Below are positions 51,090-60,000 of a stretch of 60,000 nucleotides of DNA, in pieces. The stretch comes from Zygnema cylindricum. Taxonomy: Eukaryota > Streptophyta > Zygnematophyceae > Zygnematales > Zygnemataceae. Location: positions 188,001 through 248,000 of the forward strand of contig JBBHKE010002609.1 in the NCBI GenBank assembly GCA_037447655.1, in the 5' to 3' direction. A program made the position numbers and the translations under genes. How positions within the stretch are numbered: position 1 is the first letter of the stretch; each line of letters starts with the position of its first letter. The notes beneath the pieces were generated by a model. It was not told the DNA's origin. It was given only the letters and a program-made list of their open reading frames with translations, and ran no database searches.

Positions 51090-52891
51090 TTGGCTGTGGA
51101 AACTTTAGTGACAACTCTACCCGAAGCAGAAGATGTGGTGGAAATTGATTCGGAATCAAGCGATAGGGGAGAAGCCGAGTTTGTTCGAAAGAATCCACGA
51201 GAACCATCTATTCCGCCCTCAGATTTTGAGGGGGGAAGGAGAAGTAGCAAAAGACTGCAAGAAAAACAAGTTAATAACAAGGTAACTAAACTATCTCATC
51301 AAGATGAACCTCAAACTTATGGAGAGGCGATGACTTGTCCAGAAAGAAATCGGTGGAAGACAGCCATCAATGAGGAGATGGCCTCAATTATGGGAGCCGA
51401 TACTTGGGAGCTGGTGGATTTTCCACCTAACCGAAAACTAATCGGTTGTAAGTGGGTTTTCAAATTAAAAGTGAACCCAGATAACACAATCGAGCGCTAC
51501 AAGGCCCGACTAGTGGCAAAGGGATTTACACAAAAAGAGGGAATTGACTACGAGGAAACTTGGCCCCGGTGGTCAGATTTCCCTCCTTCCGCATACTTCT
51601 TAGCCTGGTAGCAGCGGAAGACATAGAAGTGCACCAGATGGACATCAAAACAACCTTTTTGCATGGAGAATTGGAAGAGGAGATCTTCATGCGACAACCC
51701 GAAGGGTTTGTGGAGGAAAGAGAGGAGAGTAAGGTATGTGGGATGATTAAATCTCTTTATGATTTGAAACATGCGCCTAGACAGTGGAATATGAAGCTTG
51801 AAGAGTTTCTTACCGGTCTAGGATATATCCGGATCAGCTCAATTCACTCAATCTATGTTTTCGAAGATGAGGAAGGTTTTATATTTATTGCAATTTATGT
51901 TGATGATTTGCTTGTTTTAAGTAAATCAATGGAAAAAATTAATAAACTGAAAACCGATCTTAAGGGGAGATTTGAAATGAAGGATATGGGGGAAGCAAAA
52001 TATATTTTGGGGATTCAAGTAGAGAGAGACCGAAAAAGAAAATTTATAAGATTGACTCAAAAGGAAGCAATAGAGAACATGCTGGAAAAATTTCAAATGG
52101 ATAAAGCTAATAGTTGAACAACTCCAATGGAGTTCAAGAAGGGAAGTGAGGGGAGTGAGGAAGAAAGAGTCATAGTCTTAGACGAGGAATTATCTCCTGA
52201 AGAACAGAAGTTCATGCAGACTATTCCTTACAGACAAGTAGTGGGAAGTCTAATCTATTTTATGAATTATACCCGGCCGGATTTAGCTGCAGCTGTAGGA
52301 GTGCTGAGTAGAAGTCTAAATGCTCCCACTAAGAGGGATTAGGAGGCAGTTAAGCCAGTCCTTAGATACTTGATAGGAACTAGGGATCTATGTTTGTATT
52401 TGGGTGGGGAGAATACTGACATCACTACTTGGAGTGATTCCAGTTATGGTGATGCTCCGATGAGGAGATGCACTTCTGGATATGTATTATATGTGGGTGA
52501 TGTGGCTTGCTGTTGGAGTAGCAAACAACAAAAGGTTTTTGCTCAGTCCACCATGGAGGTTGAGTATATGGCCTATTGCTCTTCTGTAAAAAAATTGATG
52601 TGGGTCAAGTCTTTGCTTGGTGAGCTTGGTCATCTTAAGAGTGGTGTGCAGAAAATATTTTGTGATAATCAGGCAGCAATTGCTATTTGTGCCAATCCTA
52701 AACATCATTTTAAAGCCAAACATATGGACATTAGACTTAGCTTTGTTAGAGAGAAAGTAGAAAATAAAATAATCACTTTAGAGTACCGACCAAATAGTGA
52801 GATGGTAGGAGATATGATGACCAAACCTATGCCATCCCCTAAGCTAATTTTCTGCAGAGAGAAGTGTGGTCTGAAATTAAAGATTGACTAG
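51090..52891 (+). pseudogene. Copia linker, RT and RNase H, subfamily 3, 5'-truncated
   Basis: Same family as 21710-23530 but on the + strand. It starts within the linker ('AEDVVEIDSES'), includes 'CKWVFKLKVNPDN', 'FIAIYVDDLLVL' and 'SDSSYGDAPMRRCTSG', and reads to the natural C-terminus 'CGLKLKID' before the stop. Defects: a 1-nt loss near 51560, UGA at 52115-52117 and UAG at 52340-52342. It retains the 36-codon segment missing from the other copy. Confidence 0.88.
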
Positions 52892-52904
52892 AAAATAAGG
52901 GGAG

Positions 52905-53742
52905 TGTAGAAATGAATGGTTTTAAAGTATTTTCCAGGTCTGAATAGAAATTAAGAAGCCGAGGTAGTCTACCTTTAACTTTTCTCTCCAACTCTTTAAC
53001 TTGTTGCAGTCACTGAGAAATTGGAGAGGAAGCTAGAGCCATGGCTACCTAGGCTATCCTGAGGTTTACGGGAAATTTATATTAGTTAGGGGATTATTTA
53101 CCAAAAGGTATATGCCGGTCATAGGATTTGATCCTAGTACCTGCCGGCCGACAAATAGTAGATAGCCGGTAGCCTAGCCGTTAAGTCTAGAAGTAGTCTT
53201 ACGTGCTATGCAGTACGATAATTAATTAAACATTGATTCGTAGGGTAAATCATTTAACTATAATTGTTAACGGGATACATAGATCTGGTATGTAAAAGTC
53301 AAATTGCGGTACGGATAAGAAATCAATACCGGGCATTGATTTCTTAAGCGAAACAAATACCGCGCATGTATTGATTACGACTACGACCAAATGCGAGTTT
53401 AATCGGACGGCTGAAATTAGCGACGAGATCGCGGAAGAAGAATTCGGCGGTTTGTGGGCATCGCCACATCGGATGACACGTGGCGATTTTACATTGGAGC
53501 GCCGCATCTCCGAGGATTAAAGGAGCAAATCCGGACATACCACGTGTGGACATTTAGGCCATGTCGTACAGTGTCCATACATAAAGTACACCGGCAGCTG
53601 TACTTTTGCGTACAAAACTGTAATCTGATTGGTTCCGTACATCAGTAGATAGAGTCTGTGAGAGAGATAGGACTTAGAAAAATTAGAAGATAGGACCCTC
53701 TCTCCCAGAGAGCTTCTATACAAAAGGTCAACTTTGACCCTT
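52905..53742 (+). mobile_element. 3' LTR, subfamily 3, truncated at its 3' end
   Basis: Begins TGTAGAAATG after the polypurine tract AAATAAGGGGAG. It matches the reverse complement of 20840-21678, with an antisense tRNA-like module at 53115-53190. The last roughly 200 bp (R/U5 end with hairpin) are replaced by Ty3/gypsy sequence from about 53743. Confidence 0.85.
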
Positions 53743-54166
53743 GTTAATTCGTCCTCCTCCTACAAACATTCATGCTGCCCTTCTTCCTTTCCATAAGGTG
53801 CAGCCTTGCATTCAAAAGGAATGTCCCCCTAATTTCAGTGTCAATGTACCGGGTCAACCTCTCAAGTTGCTTCCTACCTTAGTTTCTTACCCACATTCAC
53901 ATGCATTCTCTAATGACGGTCCTGGCATGCTCCGAAACATTCACACCGGTGAGCTCGAAGAGCCCACCTCTACGGAACGAGAACATCTAATGCATTTCAT
54001 TCCTGGCACTACAGCCGCTCCTGGTCTTACAGAACGTCAAAGGTGCACTTTATTAGGTCGTGTCATGGACCCTCAGTCTTTGTCTTTTGTTTTAGGTTTG
54101 CAGCTGGTCGCCACTCTCAGGCACATCCGTCTTAACCAGCTGGGGGGGGGGGGAATGCATCACTAA
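53743..54166 (+). pseudogene. Ty3/gypsy polyprotein region upstream of RT
   Basis: Frame with 'EEPTSTEREHLMHFIPGTTA' and 'GLTERQRCTLLGRVMDPQSL', a block commonly found between gag and RT in green-lineage gypsy elements. It is joined directly to a truncated copia LTR and lacks its own LTR and gag. It ends in a G(10) run at about 54141-54152, where the frame is probably lost. Confidence 0.6.
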
Positions 54167-54473
54167 GAAAATATTTCCGTCCCACTCTCCAAGGGACTAC
54201 ATTTCAATTTTTCCTCTTTCCTTCTCCAATTCCACCAGTTTCGGAAATCTCTATTTACGATTTCCTCAATCCTCCCCATATGTCCTGGTCTATCCTTGCA
54301 TACACGGCTGTCCAGTCTACAAGTTTCATTTAGATACCACCCACTCCTCATTGGAGTGCTGCTTTCCCAACACGTAGTTGGAATCATTCGGTTGATTGCC
54401 TTAAACAATCACCTCTAGCTTACGAGATAGGTTGAACGCTTATCGCAGATGAGCAGTTAGCCTTTGCACAAGC

Positions 54474-56061
54474 TATGGAAGCTATGACAACCGAAAATTC
54501 TGATGCTCCTAAATGGAAAATCGGCACCAATCTAACAAAGGCCTAACAAGAGTTTCTGAATGATGTAGTTTTTCGAAATATTGATGCCTTTGCCTTTTCT
54601 ATGAACGATTTGGGTTGTCACACCTGTTATAAGATGTCGATAGATCTCGAAGATGATCGCCCGATATTTAAACCTAAACATCGTTTGTCAGAAACTGAAT
54701 GGGAAATGGTAGATAATCGATGTGCTGAACTAGAGGAAGCTGGCCTAATCTATCGGTCTGACTCCACATTTGCAGCTCCCACTGTTATGCCTCGGAAAAA
54801 GGATTCTGAGGGTAATTTTAGTGAACGTCGAATGTGTGGTGACTATCGTGAACTAAATGCTAAAACGGTTCAAGATCGTCATCCCATGCCTCTTGCCGGT
54901 GAAATATTTGATCACGTAGGCGGAGCAAAGTATTTTAGTATCCCTGACCTCCGTCAGGGATTCAATCAAATTGAGATAGAGGAAAAAAACCGGCAAAAAA
55001 CTGCCTTTTGGGGTACCGACGGCCGATGGGAATGGGCCGTAATGCCATTCGGACTGAAAAATGCTCTGGTAGTATTTCAAAAAGTCATGGACTCCATTGT
55101 TAGAGGTTGTAAGTTTGCTAGATGTTACATCGATGACCTCATCATTGCCTCGGCTACTATCGAAGAGCACGCTGCTCACATCGAATGGGTATTGACTGAT
55201 TTAAAAAAGGTCGGATTAAAATGTCATCCAACGAAATGCACCTTTGGAGCCGAGGGAGTGCCTTATCTCGGCCATTTTATCTCGGCTGAGGTGATCACTC
55301 CTGTCGAAGCAAAGGTAGAGGCAATCAGTAAATTGCATACTCCCACGGACCTAACAAGTCTGCGAGCTTTTCTCGGACTTGCTAATTATTATCGCAGGTT
55401 TGTATCTAATTTTAGCACCATCGCATCACCGTTATACGACTTTCTTAAGAAGGAAGTGGCGTTTATATGGGGTCCCGATCAGATTTCCGCATTTCAAAAA
55501 TTAAAAACCGCCTTATCGAGTGCACTAGTTCTCCGTCCTCCCAGTCACAAACTCCCTTTTTGTCTCCAAATAGATTTTGGGAAACTCGGAATCGCTGCCA
55601 TCTTGACACAAAGAGAGTTGAGGGGAGAGGAATACGTGGTTGCTTACGCGAGTAGAAGCAATAACCAGGCTGAATAAAATTATAGTAGCTACGAAGGAGA
55701 GTGTCTCGCCGCGGTTTGGGGAGTCGTTCACTTCCGCCATTATTTGTACGGAAAACCTTTCACACTCCTAACACCTTATCAGCCCTTAAATTGGCTGATG
55801 ACGAACAATAAGCTTGTCGGGAAGCTAGCCCGATGGGCTTTAATTTTACAAGAATATGACGTTGAAATAATTCACCGACCCGGTCTTCTTAGTCTAAACG
55901 CAGACGGAATTTCCCAAAATCCTTTGCCCCGAATGACAGAGAACGGAGATCGACAGGATTTTGATGACGACGATGTTCCCGTCATGTCAATGGGTTCTTA
56001 TCTTACTTACTCCCTAGCCTCTATTCCGAACCCTCGTCTCGCTATAGATTCCTTGGCGTGA
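54474..56061 (+). pseudogene. Ty3/gypsy reverse transcriptase and RNase H
   Basis: Upstream 'FRNIDAFAFSMNDLGC' is followed by RT motifs 'AGLIYRSDSTFAAPTVMPRK', 'RMCGDYRELNAKT', 'WEWAVMPFGLKNA' and the catalytic 'CYIDDLIIAS', then the thumb 'LRAFLGLANYYRRFV'. RNase H continues past a single UAA at 55675-55677 ('GECLAAVWGVVHFRHYLYG', 'HRPGLLSLNADGIS'). The usual 'TDHQPL' is TPYQPL, losing a catalytic Asp. An upstream stop lies at 54544. Confidence 0.88.
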
Positions 56062-56126
56062 TGGGCCTCTCATTCTTTTCCTATCCTCCCAGAATTTCAA
56101 GTCCCGGAATACCTTTGATGAAGAAG

Positions 56127-56760
56127 ACAAAGTGAAAAAGAGGGCCAAAAATTACCTTTGGCTCGGGGGATCTTTAGTTCGGTTGTTGGCAGCCGGAAGC
56201 CATATGCACGTTCCACGGCCTAACGAGCGTCTTTCTCTCATTGAGCAAATTCACACTGAGCTTGGTCACTACTACTGCTTAACGCAAGTCTAGTTCGGCA
56301 CGGTATTGATAGGTCACGAATGCTAATGTGTTACTGCTATTCTACACAAGTGTGCCACCTGTGACCGTCTCCGAACTTGTTTCTCTAATCGGCAGACTAC
56401 GCTCCAACCTCTACCCATTAGGGGTTTATTTTATCGATGGTCGGTCGATCTGGCTGGACCTTTTCCAATCTCACGTAGAGGGAAACAATACATCATGATT
56501 ATGATCGAAAATTTCAGTAAGTGTGTAGAAGTCGTAGCCCTGCCTCACAAGACAGCTAAGTTAACCACCGCAGCTTTTAAGGAACATGTCCTTATGAGAT
56601 ACGGTGCCCCAGCCGAGGTCTTTACGAATCAAGGTATAGAATTTCGGTTAGAATTTTCAAGAGATGCTTCATGAGGCTCTCATGGATCATCGTCATACTA
56701 GTCGGGATCACCCCTAGGCCGATGGCCTGGCTGAACGGGCAGTCCATACATTTAAGTGTG
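56127..56760 (+). pseudogene. Ty3/gypsy integrase zinc domain and core, degraded
   Basis: Contains the H-H part 'HTELGHYYC', the C-C part 'CATCDRLRT', and the core 'RWSVDLAGPFPISRRGKQYI'. The second catalytic Asp region reads 'VFTNQGIEF' (Asp to Asn). Several stops (56291, 56323, 56672 and after) show it is dead. Confidence 0.8.
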
Positions 56761-56939
56761 CCTTGCGTAAGCATTGCTTAGAGAAACACATTTTGGTTTG
56801 GGAGGAGTCCCTCGGCTACATTACCATGGGATATCGCATATCAGTTCAGGCTAGTTTGGCAGGTTCAGCGCGTATTATGTTTTATTTGGGCGACAACCAT
56901 TGCTCGGTCGCAATATTCAGAAAGCTGCAAACTTTCTAC

Positions 56940-57592
56940 CTCAGTTGATGTCTGACACTATCTTTTTGGAAAAACACACTCGTCGTGCTTTGTTTTTTGC
57001 CCGTGAGATGCCCATGGCTTTTGAAAACCTGCAGATTGCCCAGCATCGCGACACACTTCGGTTTGCCACCACTCGCAGCGCTAGTTATAGGCCGCAACAG
57101 ATGCCTTATCGGGTGGGAGACTATGTTTATCTTCGGAGACAATCTTTCGACACTTTGGACACTGATGTTTTTGCACATATCCTACGGATCATCGAGGTGG
57201 ATCCGAACAGAATGTTGGGATTACAAAGAGCGGACACACGGACTTTTGGAGAGCACTCCAAGAATTGTGCTCCATGTTCCTTACCAGATTTATCGCATGA
57301 TATGGTTCCTATACGGATGCCTATTACGGAGGCGACGACGTGTACCTTGTGTCATCGATCGGACGAGGAAACTACCATGTTACTTAGTGATCATTGCAAT
57401 CAGGGGTTTCACATAGAGTGTTTGGTGCCACCATTGTTGGTAGTTCCGATGGTCACTAGTTTGCCTGGATGCCGGAGCATCCGGAAGCGACAATTTATCG
57501 ATATGCTGTTGCCAATTTATCTTATTTTTCTCCCAAGGTCCTATTTATTCACTTATAGTTTCATCATGTTTAAGTCAGCACATTATATTTAA
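56940..57592 (+). pseudogene. Ty3/gypsy integrase C-terminus with PHD-finger-like module
   Basis: After a helical block 'ALFFAREMPMAFENLQIAQH' and the C-terminal beta motif 'YRVGDYVYLRRQSF', the frame encodes 'CTLCHRSDEE', then 'MLLSDHCNQGFHIECLVPP'. This is the pattern of a PHD finger (C-x2-C, then C-x2-C replaced by S-x2-C, GFH, x2-C, L-x-PP-L). The last two Cys are lost through a frame change and a nonsense change near 57450. Reading PHD as replacing a chromodomain is my inference. Confidence 0.6.
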
Positions 57593-57599
57593 TACTGGT

Positions 57600-59160
57600 T
57601 TTAGACACATCCGACCATCACCCCATCTCGCAACCATTTTAATTGTTTATATTTAGGGATTAGGACGGGCAGCTACCACACTAATTTGTATTTGGGTGTT
57701 ATTTGGGTTTTACAGGACCGTACATACCTACATTTCGCGTTCGCGTCGACTGTAATTTTTTACATCGCCGTACACGTTGACCGTACATTTGTATTTTCGA
57801 CCTTAGACCTATATTTCCCGCAATTCCCGTGATGACGATTTGGACAGTACTCGCGGTTTTACCGTACCGCATATATTTTCCGGGATTTCTGCTGACGGAA
57901 GATTCGATTATTTCGCGTCAACTGTACAACTTACGTTGACCGGAATTCCCGCGGCCACAAATTGGATCGTACCTGCGGTCGTGCCGTACGTGCTTCCATT
58001 TCCCGGATTATCTGCCGACAACCTATTTTTGAATTCACGGCCATACAAATAATCTACTGTACTTGCATCTCCCGAAATTACGGCCGACGACGAATTTGAA
58101 TCATTTCGCGCGAGAGAGCATCTCGACCGTCGACGCAAAGTATACAATTTTTGTAATATCTCATCTGGACCGTTGATGCGAGTGACAAACAAATCGGCTG
58201 TCAATTTTGACGAAGTGACATGATTGGACTATTTTAAGTCGTGAACCATTTGGAGGTTCACGCATTCACATGTAGATAGGAAGGGTTTTAATCCGTAGGT
58301 TATAGATTCTATAACGTAGGGCATAGGATTTCGGCCTCCTATTGGCTTAATCTAAACTAGACGCAAATACTTACATAACACGCTATACTCTGATTGGCCT
58401 GTTTTCACTAGGTGTAGTTTTTGTTACTTAGTTCATTTCGGATCATTTCTTGCACACAATTTTCAAGTGCTGGAATTATTCATTTTATTTATTTTTCAGT
58501 ATTGAGGAATTTCTGCAGCCATCTTTTTATTTGTAAAATTGTCCGGACAGCTTAGAGGCGATTTTTTGCCTTTGCGTGAAGCGTCTAGTTTTCCATTACA
58601 TTATCAATATCTTGTAAAGCCTTACATAATAATCTATACGGCTTCGGCCAAGACCTACACGGTTTCCCTTCACTTTTCTCGATCTTTTGAGTGGATTTCG
58701 ATCGCGTTCTCACGACACAAACTTCTTTTCCCGGCTGTGGCTAAGCTTTAATTAGTGTGGAAGTTGCACGCTGGGATTATTGATTTGTTGTTTTTATTTC
58801 TTGTGATTGTGTATTTATTTCTATTTGGCTTATGCGCATCTTTTGAGTTTGGCTATCTCAAACCTCATAAGTGTCGGGCATATTGTCATTTTCAGTTTGT
58901 TGCTTGTCTTTCTCGGTTTTTTATGCTTTGATTTGTTTTATTTAAGTATAAATTTAGATAATCCTTGATAAGATAACTCTTGCAAGGAATATAAATAGAC
59001 CGTGGGGCCTAGTGGCCATCCATCGGCTTAGTATGATAAACCGACCTAACCATAACCAGCTGAGTCGTTGACCTTTCTTTTTCTTTTTCTTCCTTGCGTG
59101 TTGTTATATTTATTCTTTTTTCTCCTTCATGTCTTATTTCATTCACAATATAGTTTCATC
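57600..59160 (+). other. Probable gypsy 3' region/LTR, boundaries not found
   Basis: Contains a degenerate tandem repeat of about 110-120 bp at 57770-58130 (shared 'GTACxxGCGG', 'CCGTAC' and 'TTTCCGGG/TTTCCCGG' blocks), a perfect hairpin GTGAACC/GGTTCAC at 58236-58256, and a TATA box-like TATAAATAG at 58990. No coding similarity seen. Confidence 0.4.
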
Positions 59161-59502
59161 ATTTGGGTTTAACTAGAGCACAACTGATGATATTGCATGC
59201 ATCTTCACGTTATCAGACACATGCACGACATGTTGTTGTGCAGGATAATTCAGGTAGTTCGATTAGTGAAGGTAAGCTGGCTGCGCAGAACGAGAGGCTC
59301 TTCAAATTGCTTCGACTAGGTTTGTCACGAAGGCTGATGGCGGCTTTACTCGTGAGAGTTGAGGATTTCAATGTTGGACTTTTCCACACTTCGCAGTGTG
59401 CGAGGGTATTGCATTGTCCAACATTTCTTCAATTGCGTCGTGCGACGAATCTGCGGGTCTGTTGTCAGCAGTGTTGTGATGCACAACTGCGCCATTGCGA
59501 TT

Positions 59503-60000
59503 TCATGTCATCGCTACAGTTACGCTGTGATTCTTTGACGGCATCGCTGCTATGCTTTGCTTCGGTGGCTGCGCAACCACATTGCTGCGGTTCGTTATTT
59601 TCGCCGCTGCGTTTTTTCGCTTAGACCCCAAGATGATTGCCATGGTTTCGACATTGCGATTCTTTCCTTTATCGCGTCCTTTGCAATTGCCTCTCCGGTT
59701 AAGCTGAGTGTCTGCACTGCGCGTAAACCGGCGCAGCAAATAGGGTGAATGCTGATCCTTCTCGTCCACCCAAGAATCGTTTTCAACTCCGCAGCCCTTT
59801 TAACGCACCAAATATTGTGTGGAGTTAGAATTTCGAAGGCGACGAGATTGAAGGATCTCCTCTACCTCATACTTGTCCGAGGTACCCCGAATGGGTGGTA
59901 ATGGGGTATATTGGCGTCGATTAGGAAAAATTGAATCGGGGTCGCGAAACGACTTTAGTAGGGAAACATGGAAAACATTCTGAATATACCATTCTTGCAG
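59503..60000 (-). pseudogene. Ty3/gypsy chromodomain-type integrase C-terminus (partial, runs off window)
   Basis: On the minus strand from the window edge: 'NVFHVSLLKS', 'KYEVEEILQSRRLR', 'YLVR', a UAA at about 59800, then 'KGCGVENDSWVDEKD' and 'PYLLRRFTR'. This is the chromoviral integrase tail and chromodomain; the UAA replaces the Trp of the usual 'W-K-G' motif. It continues beyond 60000. It is unrelated to the + strand gypsy at 53743-57592. Confidence 0.75.

Noticed and set aside
59163-59624. 153-codon + strand frame at the right edge
   Set aside because: Its second half runs antisense to the gypsy chromodomain tail, and the Cys/Leu/Arg-rich product has no recognised domain.

Overview
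The window is eukaryotic nuclear DNA, dominated by repeats, from a photosynthetic organism of the green lineage. Three things point there: a spliced gene for a plastid-type DUF2358 protein, degenerate TTTAGGG-type (plant telomere-like) repeats in one of its introns, and plant-style Ty1/copia elements whose primer-binding site matches plant-type initiator tRNA-Met. A streptophyte or other green alga with a large genome would fit, but I cannot name the species. There is a 10-N assembly gap at 42448-42457. No rRNA genes, CRISPR arrays, operons or convincing intact tRNA genes were seen.

Left part (1-16460). A 5'-truncated LINE tail (1121-1798), copies of an unnamed dispersed repeat, TA-flanked MITE-like elements and long simple-sequence arrays surround the only host gene I can reconstruct with confidence. 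That gene is a five-exon DUF2358 gene on the minus strand (exons 10898-10307, 8861-8707, 8151-8085, 7335-7284, 6514-6430). Every intron carries its own simple-repeat tract, and exon 1 carries a 15-bp in-frame minisatellite. A degraded PIF/Harbinger transposase lies at 13384-13963.

Middle part (16460-34510). This is a nest of Ty1/copia elements. It holds a rearranged fragment with oppositely oriented LTRs (16465-19817), a structurally complete two-LTR element on the minus strand (20639-26968) whose ORFs are broken although its LTRs are nearly identical, a solo LTR with a perfect target-site duplication (27276-28512), an old pol remnant, an LTR fragment, and a 3.7-kb (GGGA)n-rich satellite.

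Right part (34510-60000). A 2.7-kb direct duplication (36500-39150 and 43425-46230) records later insertions in either copy against its empty counterpart: a 76-bp LINE tail and a 218-bp MITE. Copy 2 ends in a mosaic of copia pieces. One of these is a compact element (47872 to about 51083) whose pol has been condensed into one 314-codon frame lacking protease, integrase and RT catalytic cores. A Ty3/gypsy element follows whose integrase ends in a PHD-finger-like module, and at the window edge part of a different Ty3/gypsy element with a chromodomain.

The most unusual shared feature lies in the copia elements. Their primer-binding site complements the anticodon region of initiator tRNA-Met, so a cleaved half-tRNA primer is implied. 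It directly abuts the LTR and lies inside the gag reading frame, which appears to start in an LTR hairpin loop. All three LTR subfamilies also carry tRNA-like A-box/B-box modules, always antisense to the element.
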